A stretch of DNA of 64,000 bases from Pseudomonas sp. QTF5 (GCF_000512695.2 NZ_AZRW02000012.1:46217-110216); one strand, 5' to 3'; positions 52,713-60,838 are shown, counted from the stretch's first letter. Numbers and translations: made by a program. The notes: generated from the letters alone by a model not told the origin.

Positions 52713-53783
52713 ATGAAAAGCCCAACGGATAGCTATTTCGCCACTGATTACAACAAGCAAGTTTTATCTAACGTGATGAGTAAAGTTCGCGGTGGATTAG
52801 ATGCGATAAGAGATAGCAATAATGATAAACATAAGTTTCTTCTTGAGTTTGTCGGGATCACGCTTTTTCATATTCAAAGCAATCCTGGCAGTTTTGATGA
52901 AAGATGTATTATGAATATTGCCTCTATAGGCGACCGGTTCATGGAAGAAGTTAGGAGTTTTGACCTGAGCGAAGAAAGCGCCGAACATCTTTTTGCTTAC
53001 TGCTACCGATTTGTAGTTGAGTATCAGATCAGCACTCCGCATTCGATTTCGTCAGAGCTACTGGCTATTTTATCTCGTGTTTCGGATTTCGAATATGGCG
53101 CTTCAGCCAGTCAAGTCAGATATGCTGGTCACCAAATGTTGTTTAACGTTGTACAGCATTACTTGTATCACCCAAGTCTAACGTCATTGAAAAATTTGCC
53201 GGAGGTTATTCAGCGTTCTGAAACCGAACGGGAGAATGCTGAAAAATCCATCCTCGACAGGGAGACCAGAGTAAACGCTTTAGCTGAAAAGCTTGAGACG
53301 TATGAAACAGCGTTTAATTTTGTTGGGCTTTACTCAGGTTTCAAAAGTCTGAAGATTACAAAGGTTTCTGAAAGGAGGTGGAGTTTTTTCTTTCTTCTCG
53401 TGCTTGGTGCCTTGCTGCTATTTCCGGTAGTTATAAAATTCGCAAGCTTGCTCAACGCACCAGCAAAATCAGAACCAGACTTGATAGGCCTTGCCGCTCT
53501 AGCTGGCTTGGAATTACTGCTTCTTTATTTTTTCAGAGTGGCACTCCAAAACTTTCGTTCTATCAAAGCTCAACTGCTTCAGATTGATTTGCGGATGACG
53601 CTTTGCCAATTTGTGCAGAGGTATGCGGAATATTCAAAAGGCGCACCTGAGGGTAGCAAGGGGCTGCTGGAGCGTTTTGAGCAGGTTGTGTTTAGTGGCA
53701 TAGTTAATGATGAAAGCGCGATACCTTCTACATTCGATGGCTTAGATAAGCTTGCCGAATTGGTGGGTAAAATCCGCAAATGA
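52713..53783 (+). CDS. AT-rich membrane/coiled-coil protein, prophage cargo
   Basis: 356 aa. Soluble helical N-terminus to about 170, coiled coil 175-215 (SETERENAEKSILDRETR...LAEKLETYET), two membrane helices (SFFFLLVLGALLLFPVVIKF, AALAGLELLLLYFFRVAL), and a helical C-terminus. The gene is distinctly lower in GC and on the opposite strand to its neighbours. ATG 52713 follows GGGAGAAAG. No family recognised; such a gene is a plausible lysogenic conversion or defence gene. Confidence 0.75.
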   Translation: MKSPTDSYFATDYNKQVLSNVMSKVRGGLDAIRDSNNDKHKFLLEFVGITLFHIQSNPGSFDERCIMNIASIGDRFMEEVRSFDLSEESAEHLFAYCYRFVVEYQISTPHSISSELLAILSRVSDFEYGASASQVRYAGHQMLFNVVQHYLYHPSLTSLKNLPEVIQRSETERENAEKSILDRETRVNALAEKLETYETAFNFVGLYSGFKSLKITKVSERRWSFFFLLVLGALLLFPVVIKFASLLNAPAKSEPDLIGLAALAGLELLLLYFFRVALQNFRSIKAQLLQIDLRMTLCQFVQRYAEYSKGAPEGSKGLLERFEQVVFSGIVNDESAIPSTFDGLDKLAELVGKIRK

Positions 53784-53871
53784 TCAGGGCGGGTCACTAG
53801 CCGGCTGGCGTGTTTCGTTGAAGTGGGGTATTTGTGTTCGGACCAGGGGTTAGCCTAATCAAGGAGGCAGG

Positions 53872-54744
53872 GTGGAAGTAGAAGTGCTAAAAAGTTTAAA
53901 TGACGACATGATTTTATGGAGATACATGTCTCTGGATAAATTTGTAAATTTATTGGATGACGGTGGAATTTATTTTGCACCTCTTGACTCCTACATGACA
54001 TCCGATCCATATGAGGGTTTTCCTCCGGCTGTGGCCATAAAAGCAATGTATTCGGTCAGTGATTCTACATATGAAGGTGTAATCAATTTTGTGTCTTCGC
54101 TGGAGAATTCTGCGCGCCAAAAAACTCCTGAATTTTTAGATGCAATACAGAAAGCAAAAGATCAGCTGGCAACACGTTCAGCGGTGTTTCGTAAGCTACT
54201 CAGTTTGCTATCAAAGGGAACGTTAGTAAGCTGCTGGTATTATTCTGAGCATCAATCAGAGGCTATGTGGAAGCTTTACAGCGATCAAGGGAAAGGAGTT
54301 GCCGTAAAAACTACTGTTGGTAAGCTGAAGCATGCTTTGAGCGCTGCAATTGCCACGGAAAGACAAACAAAAATATTTCTTGGAAAGGTTAAATATCTAG
54401 ACTATTCCGATTCTTCTATCGCACCTTCTGATTGCGTTGTTGATGGCCATATAATGCCATTGCTCAAAAGGGTGTCATACTCGCATGAGAACGAAGTTCG
54501 TGCTTTTTTGTGTCCTGATTTAGATGTAAATAATTTGGATGATTTTGTTATTAAGCCATACATGGCTAATTGCGATGTTTTCAAACTTATTGATGGGGTT
54601 TATGTATCCCCTTTTGTAAGTGGCTCTTACGTGAAGGCTGTCGGCGCAATTGCAAAATCGTTCGGCCTCCCTTGCCCAGTTGAACAGTCAAATCTTCTAA
54701 ATGGAGCTGACGATTTATTTCATTGGTTAGATCGAGATGAGTAG
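53872..54744 (+). CDS. DUF2971 domain protein, prophage cargo
   Basis: 290 aa. ILWRYMSLDKFVNLLDDGGIYFAPLD, then SCWYYSEHQSEAMWKLYSDQGKGVAVKTT, and KRVSYSHENEVRAF, the DUF2971 blocks. GTG 53872 follows AAGGAGG. Low GC, same strand as the 52713 gene and 88 bp from it. DUF2971 is of unknown activity; members occur in accessory islands. Terminates before the convergent DUF2303 gene. Confidence 0.82.
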   Translation: MEVEVLKSLNDDMILWRYMSLDKFVNLLDDGGIYFAPLDSYMTSDPYEGFPPAVAIKAMYSVSDSTYEGVINFVSSLENSARQKTPEFLDAIQKAKDQLATRSAVFRKLLSLLSKGTLVSCWYYSEHQSEAMWKLYSDQGKGVAVKTTVGKLKHALSAAIATERQTKIFLGKVKYLDYSDSSIAPSDCVVDGHIMPLLKRVSYSHENEVRAFLCPDLDVNNLDDFVIKPYMANCDVFKLIDGVYVSPFVSGSYVKAVGAIAKSFGLPCPVEQSNLLNGADDLFHWLDRDE

Positions 54745-54794
54745 TTGTAACGTACCGGGTGTCAGTAGTCAGGCCGGTTACCCGGCCTGTGTGC

Positions 54795-55610
54795 TTATTT
54801 CGGATCGAACGAGCCCAAGGATAACCCGGCAGCATCGCCAATCTTCTCCTGCAGTACAGTCTTAAACTCTTGCGCGATGTCCTCGCGCTGAACCTCTTCT
54901 CCAACCCAGCGCAGCTTCAGCGCCGGCTGTGCGCTGCTGGTGATCACGGAAATCCGCAGGTTGATCTGCTGTTCAGTCAAACCCTCGTAAGGAATGGTGT
55001 TGAATAGCAGAGCCGCCGGTAACGTCTCCTTGCTGCGGGCCTCAATCTGGTCCATGGCGCTACGGCTGGCGCTGGTGTCGCCGACGGTGGTTTCGGATTC
55101 GCTGGTTGCCTTAACCGTGATCGTCCGTACGGCTGCAATGGCCCTGGCGACAGGAATCGCTTTGCCTTCGTCATCCACAGGTGTCAGGTATTGGTGCCAG
55201 TCCTCGATCCAGTCGCTCAAGTCCTTCTGCGACATGGCCCGGCCACCAATGGCTTGCGCGGCCTTGTAGCCGGCCGATGCCTTGAGTTTCAGGACTGCAC
55301 GGTCGTCTGCGTGACCCGGCTCTGCATCAGTTCCCAGGTTGAACAGCAATGTGCAGGTCATTTCGTCCTGGTCGATGAAGCCTTTGGCAGTTGAGATTGC
55401 CCGCTCGGCGACGTAAGTGCTGAAGTCGGCCAGCGAGTGGGTGGAGTAGATGCCACGGAAACGGCTGCGGCCGGCGTTCCATTTTTCCATGGTGACCACT
55501 TGGCAACCTTCGGGTAGCACAATGGTAGGCGTATGGGTGGCCAGCGCTTTGCCACTCGCTTCGAGCGCGGTGTCGGTGATGAGCTGGATCGCTTCTTTGG
55601 TCAGAGACAT
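54795..55610 (-). CDS. DUF2303 family phage protein (YfdQ-like)
   Basis: 271 aa. KEAIQLITDTALEASGKALA, TMEKWNAGRSRFRGIYSTHSLADF, and GFIDQDEMTCTLLFNLGTDAEPGH are DUF2303 blocks. Found in early leftward operons of lambda-like prophages of Pseudomonas and E. coli (YfdQ). Function unknown. It is the last of four genes after the C4-like leader. Confidence 0.9.
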   Translation of the reverse strand: MSLTKEAIQLITDTALEASGKALATHTPTIVLPEGCQVVTMEKWNAGRSRFRGIYSTHSLADFSTYVAERAISTAKGFIDQDEMTCTLLFNLGTDAEPGHADDRAVLKLKASAGYKAAQAIGGRAMSQKDLSDWIEDWHQYLTPVDDEGKAIPVARAIAAVRTITVKATSESETTVGDTSASRSAMDQIEARSKETLPAALLFNTIPYEGLTEQQINLRISVITSSAQPALKLRWVGEEVQREDIAQEFKTVLQEKIGDAAGLSLGSFDPK

Positions 55611-55636
55611 TGTTCAGTTCCTTGATGGTCGAGCGG

Positions 55637-55984
55637 TTAGGTGCGGGGAGTGATAGGGGCTTGTTCGCGGCTGAAGAGCTGATCATGCTTCTCCGCGAAG
55701 AGGGTGATCTTGCCGCCGGAGCCGACGTGCATCGGCGTGTCCAGGCTGGTGTTCTCGCTGCGGGTGCCACGCTTGGTCGGCACCTTGTAGTCGAGTCTGT
55801 GCTTGATCTTCACCTGGCTCGATTCGCCGATCTGGCAGAAGTCCAGGGTGATCACCAACTTGCCGGCCTTGCCGTGATCAACGACTCCGGCAGCTACTTC
55901 GGAAAGGGCGTGGCCGATCTGGCTGGCGAAAGCGCCGCCGTTGAGCTCTTCGAGGAATTCTGCGGTATCGGTAGGAGTGGGCAT
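55637..55984 (-). CDS. hypothetical protein of the early operon
   Basis: 115 aa. ALSEVAAGVVDHGKAGKLVITLDF and IKHRLDYKVPTKRGTRSE suggest a small alpha/beta fold. It lies 26 bp upstream of the DUF2303 gene in order of transcription and regularly partners it in prophages. ATG 55984, weak ribosome site. Role unknown. Confidence 0.75.
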   Translation of the reverse strand: MPTPTDTAEFLEELNGGAFASQIGHALSEVAAGVVDHGKAGKLVITLDFCQIGESSQVKIKHRLDYKVPTKRGTRSENTSLDTPMHVGSGGKITLFAEKHDQLFSREQAPITPRT

Positions 55985-56075
55985 GGCTGTTGCTCCGGGG
56001 TGGCCAATAGGCCGCTAGGTGGGAGGTTGAATTGCGACTGACGAAGGCGCTGGCGCACCTGGTTGTTGATGCGTC

Positions 56076-56390
56076 TCACGGCGGCCCCGGGAACTTGATG
56101 TTGTTCTCGCGGGCGATGAGCCTGGCGCGTTTGGTTTCCATGCCCATTTCTTTCGCTGCTTCGATGACGGTCTTGCCGGCGTCGGCCAGATGCTTCAGCC
56201 GCGGTGCGAGCTTGTCGCGCTCAATTTTCAGCTTATTGCTGTGGGAGCTGCCGAACACCAACTCCCTTTCACCACTGAAGCCCGGGGCGATTTCCTGCAC
56301 CGATCGACCGGCGCCGAAGAATTGATCCAGCTGCCGATTCAGGTTCGCGATGAGCGAGTCTCGCGGATTGGGCATTGGTACGCCGATCAC
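56076..56390 (-). CDS. hypothetical helical protein of the early operon
   Basis: 104 aa. GTG 56390 has GGAGG 7 bases upstream and overlaps the preceding stop in a GTGA, so I prefer it to ATG 56375. Central RDKLAPRLKHLADAGKTVIEAAKEMGME and TKRARLIARENNIKF resemble a small HTH. Function unknown. Confidence 0.7.
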   Translation of the reverse strand: MIGVPMPNPRDSLIANLNRQLDQFFGAGRSVQEIAPGFSGERELVFGSSHSNKLKIERDKLAPRLKHLADAGKTVIEAAKEMGMETKRARLIARENNIKFPGPP

Positions 56391-56659
56391 TGCGCACCTC
56401 CAGGAAGGCGGCTGGCCTTTTCCTCGAGCTGCATGGCGTAGTCGACAGCTGATGCGTATTCGAAGCGGAAGCCCCGGGTCTTGCCGGTGACCAGGTCGAC
56501 AATGTGGTAAGCCTTTGGCCCGACGGTCTTCACCTGGAAGCGCACTTTCTGCACAGGCGCTTCCTTGCCGATCAATGAGTAGAACTCGGACGTTGCGATA
56601 ACTGCGCGAAGACGCAGAGCCTGAAGCCCGTCGATGCGCTGCTGAATGAGTGATTGCAT
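56387..56659 (-). CDS. hypothetical protein, first gene of the early operon
   Basis: 90 aa (MQSLIQQRIDGLQALRLRAV ...). GAGGAA lies before ATG 56659. It follows the C4-like leader and its terminator, so its expression should depend on read-through. No family recognised. Confidence 0.7.
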   Translation of the reverse strand: MQSLIQQRIDGLQALRLRAVIATSEFYSLIGKEAPVQKVRFQVKTVGPKAYHIVDLVTGKTRGFRFEYASAVDYAMQLEEKASRLPGGAQ

Positions 56660-56688
56660 GGCTGATTCCTCGGGGTGGGTTGCGTGTA

Positions 56689-57010
56689 TCCGTCAGCACT
56701 CTGGCTGCCTGCTGGTTGCCGTTGGACGCAGGGGAGAGTGCTGACGGATAAAGGCAGGCGTAAAAAAACCAGACCGAAATCTGGCTTTACCTCCTACGTA
56801 ACGAGCCCGCCGAGCGCATAAGGGCTGTGCGGGTATCTGAAGTTCACATGGGCCAATCCTCCACGCAGGGTGAGCTGAACAATGCAGGTGGCCGGTACAA
56901 GCCGGGGTTTCGCCCGCATCCCGCTGCCCACTCAGTGAATGGGCAGAAGTGATGCTGTCTATCCAATTGCCGCTGGAAGGGGCGGGGTGCATTACATGCC
57001 GGGTCATTCA
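56689..57010 (-). ncRNA. C4-antisense-RNA-like leader with terminator and palindrome
   Basis: This 620-bp gap (56660-57279) has no convincing gene, but on the minus strand it carries GATGCGGGCGAAACCCCGG, a terminator CCAGATTTCGGTCTGG plus T7 (56762-56784), and the 14-bp inverted repeat TCCGTCAGCACTCT / AGAGTGCTGACGGA (56689-56748). The order recalls the leader of P1/P4-like phages, where a C4-type antisense RNA controls a downstream operon. Read from pattern memory; not checked against a covariance model. Confidence 0.4.
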
Positions 57011-57218
57011 CTCGGTTCTGGCGTTTCACCATCGAGCAGCCGCCCAGGTTGTTCCTGTCGTTGGCAGGCCTTCGGGCCTGTCTGCTCGCCGGTCGCCGGT
57101 AGAGGCAATGCGGTCTGTTGTTTGTTGCGCTGACTGTTAAAGAGCGGCGGTCCTTTTACTGCGGAGCCGATGGTGCGCTGGCTTGAGATACAAATTACTA
57201 GCGATAATAATATTGGTC

Positions 57219-57253
57219 AAGACCGCAGGTAATAAAAAATATTGTAGGTAATA
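57219..57253. promoter_or_regulatory. CI-operator-like sites, left (OL-like)
   Basis: AAGACCGCAGGTAATA (57219-57234) is identical to 59881-59896 next to cI; a second half-like site, TATTGTAGGTAATA, is at 57240-57253. The 9-mer ATTGGTCAA (57212) also recurs at 59821. The site lies upstream of the leftward early operon. Confidence 0.7.
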
Positions 57254-57279
57254 AAAAACCCGCTCAATGGCGGGCTTCC

Positions 57280-57522
57280 TTATGCATCGCAGTAGCCTTT
57301 CCAGCCTATCCTGACAGCTCCGCTCTCTAGGTGATCAATTCGGACGCCGCTGGTTTCCTCGATTTCCAAGAGGATCTGCTGCCAGACCTCAGAATTTTCG
57401 TCTTCTTGTCTGGTGACGGTAATGGTCTGGACCTTCTGCACATTTGGTGCAGCTATGAGTCGCTGTACGCGTCTGCCGATTCGCTCGTATGCGCCAGCAA
57501 ATTTATCTTCCGTACCAATCAT
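57280..57522 (-). CDS. LexA-box-controlled small protein
   Basis: 80 aa (MIGTEDKFAGAYERIGRRV ..., VQKVQTITVTRQEDENSEVW, VRIDHLESGAVRIGWK). AAGGAAG precedes ATG 57522, and a LexA-type box lies 20 bp upstream. Small LexA-controlled phage proteins of this size in Salmonella prophages are DinI-like antirepressors; here this is a hypothesis. No family recognised from sequence. Confidence 0.65.
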   Translation of the reverse strand: MIGTEDKFAGAYERIGRRVQRLIAAPNVQKVQTITVTRQEDENSEVWQQILLEIEETSGVRIDHLESGAVRIGWKGYCDA

Positions 57523-57541
57523 CGCATGAGCTTCCTTTGTA

Positions 57542-57561
57542 TACTGTATGCATATACAGTA
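57542..57561. promoter_or_regulatory. LexA box TACTGTATGCATATACAGTA
   Basis: CTG-N10-CAG with an AT-rich interior; it differs from the E. coli consensus TACTGTATATATATACAGTA at only two central positions. It overlaps the expected promoter of the 57522 gene (minus) and is 112 bp from the kwaA ATG (plus). Confidence 0.85.
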
Positions 57562-57672
57562 TATTTTGCTTTCCGTGTTTTACAAGCCTGTTTTGATACG
57601 CTCGCATACAGGTCTGGGCAGGCAGAACGCCTTCCCTAAGCTATGATCCAAACCAGATACGATGGAGGCGGA

Positions 57673-58200
57673 ATGTTAGGAAAACCAACCAGAGTGCTGC
57701 TGGCACTCACCGCGATAGCACCTTTATCGGTTTCGTTGGCTTATGTTTTCGCGACACGAGACCACAACTGGTTAATGGCGATATGGGCTATTTGTGGTTG
57801 TGTTGCACTCGGGATTATTTCAAGTTGGATTATAAGTTCAGCTTCTACAAAGTTTGAGCAGCTTCCGATAGTTATAAAAAAGGCAAAGAGTGCGGATAAG
57901 GAAGTCGTAGGGTTTTTTATTGCGTATGCTTTGCCATTGATTTTTAAAGGCCAGACCGATGCCGATATTGGGGCCTGGCTGTTGGCTTCTTTAATGTTGG
58001 TATTTGTACTCTGGACTACTCATGCATTACAAGTTAATCCGGTTTTAGGTCTGTTGGGATTTCATTTCTATGAGGTTGAAACTCAGGAGGGGGTGACATA
58101 TCTATTGATAAGTAAACGTACGATAAATAATGTTACAAGTATTAAAAAAGTCGTTCAGCTCACTGAATATGGAATATTGGAAGCAGACATAAAGGGATAG
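57673..58200 (+). CDS. kwaA: KwaA-like membrane protein of a Kiwa anti-phage system
   Basis: 175 aa with four membrane helices (about 8-26, 33-54, 79-92, 101-118) and a C-terminal soluble tail with LLGFHFYEVETQEGVTYLLISKRTI and VVQLTEYGILEAD. This layout and the following gene match Kiwa: KwaA is the membrane sensor, KwaB the DNA-binding effector. ATG 57673 follows GGAGGCGG. Low GC. Only 3 bp separate it from kwaB. Confidence 0.8.
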   Translation: MLGKPTRVLLALTAIAPLSVSLAYVFATRDHNWLMAIWAICGCVALGIISSWIISSASTKFEQLPIVIKKAKSADKEVVGFFIAYALPLIFKGQTDADIGAWLLASLMLVFVLWTTHALQVNPVLGLLGFHFYEVETQEGVTYLLISKRTINNVTSIKKVVQLTEYGILEADIKG

Positions 58201-58203
58201 ACT

Positions 58204-59067
58204 ATGAATCTTTTTGCTCTTACTGATGTTGCTGGATCTAGAATAATCAGATTTCCGCTTTCGGCGGACCTGCGGGATGACATCGCCACGATATTTGAGA
58301 ATCAGGCAAATGCCTTTTTTGACGGCGTAGATACAATAGTGCCTTTCGACGGGCGTTATATTCCTGAAGAGGGCGAACTGCTTTCAATTAATGACTTCGC
58401 AGATGTGGATGGGCTCTCTAATGCCGTCGCCAGCCCCTTATCCATTGATCAGTATGATCCTGAGGTTCATAGCCTAGACTCGGTGAAAGCGTTGTTCATG
58501 GGGCGAATACACAATAATAACCCTCAGATACTGATTCAGCTGTTTGAAAGGCGAAGGCTCATTGCACGCAGTGGACTAGCGATGTTTTTCGCAGGTAATC
58601 AATTTCAGAAAATGACGGACTCAGGTCTGTCCTTGGATACAAAGCTGCTAGCTGTTATTGAAGGGGATGCTCTGAAATTTCAAAGCTTCCACTTTGCTCG
58701 TCGAGTGTTTGAGCTGAGTGAGTATTTTAAAGAAGCTACGAATGAAGAAGTTACTACGTTCGCTGGGCATGAAAAGCTTGCAGTGGCGAACATGGCTGAT
58801 TTTTTAGAATCAGCTGGTCCGCAAGTTCGCAAGAAAATATCCTTGATCAGACAGTCGGCGGTTTTGGAGAATTACTCGGTTCAAGATATTCTAGCTGTTG
58901 CGACTACATTTCAGTTTCCGATCAATCTAAGTGAAGATGGGAGGATTGAGGTTCCAACTAATCGCACTGAGCTTCGTCGGCTTTTGCGTTTTTTAGATGA
59001 GGATTATTATGAATCTCCTCTTTCTAGAACGCGTTTTATCTCAAACTCCAAGAGAGTTGCAGATTAA
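58204..59067 (+). CDS. kwaB: KwaB-like DUF4868 protein of a Kiwa anti-phage system
   Basis: 287 aa. The central block LLAVIEGDALKFQSFHFARRV and FELSEYFKEATNEEVTTFAGHE is the DUF4868 signature (a beta-hairpin, then FxxxYxxxA); the C-terminus is helical. DUF4868 proteins partner KwaA in Kiwa, which limits phage by acting on phage DNA after membrane sensing. Low GC. It converges with cI, whose stop is 33 bp away. Confidence 0.8.
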   Translation: MNLFALTDVAGSRIIRFPLSADLRDDIATIFENQANAFFDGVDTIVPFDGRYIPEEGELLSINDFADVDGLSNAVASPLSIDQYDPEVHSLDSVKALFMGRIHNNNPQILIQLFERRRLIARSGLAMFFAGNQFQKMTDSGLSLDTKLLAVIEGDALKFQSFHFARRVFELSEYFKEATNEEVTTFAGHEKLAVANMADFLESAGPQVRKKISLIRQSAVLENYSVQDILAVATTFQFPINLSEDGRIEVPTNRTELRRLLRFLDEDYYESPLSRTRFISNSKRVAD

Positions 59068-59099
59068 AAGTGCAGCTCTAGAGAGCGTACTTCGCTTCT

Positions 59100-59822
59100 C
59101 TAGAGCTTCTGCAGTGCCCTAACCACCACGCCGACGATCCGGCAGTTCTCCGCACACATCTCGATAGGGTAGGCCGGGTTCAGGGGTTTCAAGAAGCGTC
59201 GCCCGCCATCATCAACCAATTTTTTGAACGTGGCCTGATCGCTGTCAGCCAGCTTGGCGACGACCAGTTTCCCAGACTGTGCATCGGCCTCTGTGTCGAC
59301 GAGGATTAACGTACCCTCAGTAATACTCATGCCGACAGGCGAGGTCATCGAGTCACCTTTGACCTCAAGCCAGAACGCTGGGCCTTTTGAGTTGTAGTCA
59401 GACAGTTCGTATCGATCAGAAAACCCAGGCGGGAAGGGCTCGACCGCTTCGGCCCAAGCCCCCGCGGCAACCCAGCTGATTACCGGGTACCGGAACGACT
59501 CTATTGGCTGGCTCGTCATTTCGATGTTAGGTAACTCCGAGCTTGAAAGTCTGCCGATCTCTTTGGCCAAGCGCTCGCTAAAAGCAGAGACAGGGACTTT
59601 TAAGTAACGTGCAAATACAGACGCAGCCTCGACATTCAGGGCATTTCGCCCCGTCAAATAATGGCTTGCGGCGCTCTGACTGTTCGCCTTAAGACCTTCG
59701 ATTGCGATCTTTTCTTGGCTAAGCCCGAGCTCTTTCTTTTTCGCCTTGTAAATGGCGTTGAGGGCTGCGCACTCGCTTGCCTCGATATCGGACAGTTGGC
59801 GCTTTTTCACTTTTATATTCAT
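59100..59822 (-). CDS. CI-like phage repressor with S24 peptidase domain
   Basis: 240 aa. HTH at about 15-75 (YKAKKKELGLSQEKIAIEGL, SQSAASHYLTGRNALN). LexA-type self-cleavage domain: cleavage site WVAAGAWAEA (Ala-Gly), Ser in KGDSMTSP and Lys in GKLVVAKL. So it should be inactivated by RecA in the SOS response. The start ATG 59822 faces the cro-like gene across the operators. Confidence 0.93.
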   Translation of the reverse strand: MNIKVKKRQLSDIEASECAALNAIYKAKKKELGLSQEKIAIEGLKANSQSAASHYLTGRNALNVEAASVFARYLKVPVSAFSERLAKEIGRLSSSELPNIEMTSQPIESFRYPVISWVAAGAWAEAVEPFPPGFSDRYELSDYNSKGPAFWLEVKGDSMTSPVGMSITEGTLILVDTEADAQSGKLVVAKLADSDQATFKKLVDDGGRRFLKPLNPAYPIEMCAENCRIVGVVVRALQKL

Positions 59823-59832
59823 TGGTCAACTG

Positions 59833-59896
59833 TATTACTTCCGATATTAACATTCCAAGACCGCGGATATTGACACAAATAAGACCGCAGGTAATA
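59833..59896. promoter_or_regulatory. CI/Cro operator region, right (OR-like)
   Basis: Three related sites lie between cI and cro: TATTACTTCCGATATTA (59833-59849), AAGACCGCGGATATTG (59857-59872) and AAGACCGCAGGTAATA (59881-59896). The third equals 57219-57234. They are spaced at about 24 bp centre to centre and overlap both promoters. Confidence 0.75.
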
Positions 59897-59926
59897 CTGC
59901 TCATGCGTAGAGCAGGAGAATCCCGT

Positions 59927-60166
59927 ATGCAACGCATTCCGTTGAAAGAGTTTGTAGAAAAGGTTGGGCAGATGAGAGCAGCAGCCGCGCTTGGATTGAC
60001 TCAGGGCGGGATAAGTAAGGCTATCAGCGCTGACCGAGCGGTTTACGTAATCGAGCTTTCCAATGGCTCCTTCAGGGCTGAGGAGATCAAGCCCTTCCCT
60101 GGTCAGGTTCCGCGCCTAGCAGCTGAATCCTTACCAGATCAGCCAGCAGCTCAAAGAAGGCCATAG
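59927..60166 (+). CDS. Cro-like repressor
   Basis: 79 aa from ATG 59927 with CAGGAG upstream. MQRIPLKEFVEKVGQMRAAA, then ALGLTQGGISKAISADRAV, the Cro HTH, and a basic-to-acidic tail. Divergent from cI across 104 bp with the operators. The open frame upstream is not coding. Confidence 0.88.
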   Translation: MQRIPLKEFVEKVGQMRAAAALGLTQGGISKAISADRAVYVIELSNGSFRAEEIKPFPGQVPRLAAESLPDQPAAQRRP

Positions 60167-60260
60167 CCTGATTTTTAGGCAGAGAGGAAAGGGCGGTTGC
60201 TAAAGCCCCCGACATGCAGTGAAGGCCATTTACCCCGCCTTGCAGTTCGGTTGTCGTCAT
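60087..60260 (-). CDS. possible small gene opposite cro
   Basis: 57 aa (MTTTELQGGVNGLHCMSGAL ..., FFELLADLVRIQLLGA). AAGGA precedes ATG 60260. It overlaps the cro 3' end in antisense, and the residue pattern looks protein-like, but the frame is short. Function unknown. Confidence 0.35.
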   Translation of the reverse strand: MTTTELQGGVNGLHCMSGALATALSSLPKNQAMAFFELLADLVRIQLLGAEPDQGRA

Positions 60261-60344
60261 GAAGCATCCTTGAACAGATTCAGTACGCAAATGATCGCTT
60301 CAACACCTGCGGGGCACCACGGAAACAAAGTCGAGGTTTTACGA

Positions 60345-60767
60345 ATGGAAGATTTCTTGAGGGCATGCCAGAGCGCCGTCCTCGACAACGCGGCCAAATC
60401 GCTTGCTGCAAAGATGGGTGTGCCGCATGTCAGCCTACTCCAGCGTGCGAATCCGGATAACGACGCTCATCACCTGACCATCGAACATCTGTTTGGGATT
60501 CTTCTACACACCGGTGACTTGCGCCCACTGATTGCTCTTGCCAATGAGTTCGGCTTCGACCTTGTCGCTAAAGAAGCACCGGCACCGAAGGCTTTGACTA
60601 CTTCGATGATCGGCGTGGGCAAGGAGGTCGCTGACTTGACCATTGCGGTGCATGACGCCCTAGAGGACAGCCACATATCCAGCAGCGAGAAAGCCGAAAT
60701 CCTGACAGAGATCGGGCATGTGCGAGAGAGCTTGTCGGTCATGGAAGTTTCGGTAAAGGCCGCCTGA
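60345..60767 (+). CDS. CII-family phage regulatory protein
   Basis: 140 aa from ATG 60345. MEDFLRACQSAVLDNAAKSL, MGVPHVSLLQRANPDNDAHH and LFGILLHTGDLRPLIALANEF fit the phage regulatory CII family (PF06892). The C-terminus has a coiled-coil-like helix. It lies after cro, as lambda cII does, and ends at a terminator. Confidence 0.85.
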   Translation: MEDFLRACQSAVLDNAAKSLAAKMGVPHVSLLQRANPDNDAHHLTIEHLFGILLHTGDLRPLIALANEFGFDLVAKEAPAPKALTTSMIGVGKEVADLTIAVHDALEDSHISSSEKAEILTEIGHVRESLSVMEVSVKAA

Positions 60768-60779
60768 ATCACAGACACA

Positions 60780-60812
60780 AAAAAGCCGACGGACTAGGTC
60801 GGCTTTTTCAAC
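60780..60812 (+). terminator. intrinsic terminator after the CII-like gene
   Basis: AAAAAGCCGAC / GGTCGGCTTTTT around GGACTA, with the T run on the + strand. It closes the cro-CII transcript 15 bp after its stop; downstream genes would need antitermination or their own promoter. Confidence 0.85.
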
Positions 60813-60838
60813 AGCGTTAAAACTTTCTGGAGTCGATT

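Noticed and set aside
57542..57561. Read as a palindromic CI operator
   Set aside because: CTG-N10-CAG is a LexA type and differs from the AAGACCGC...TAATA sites of this prophage.
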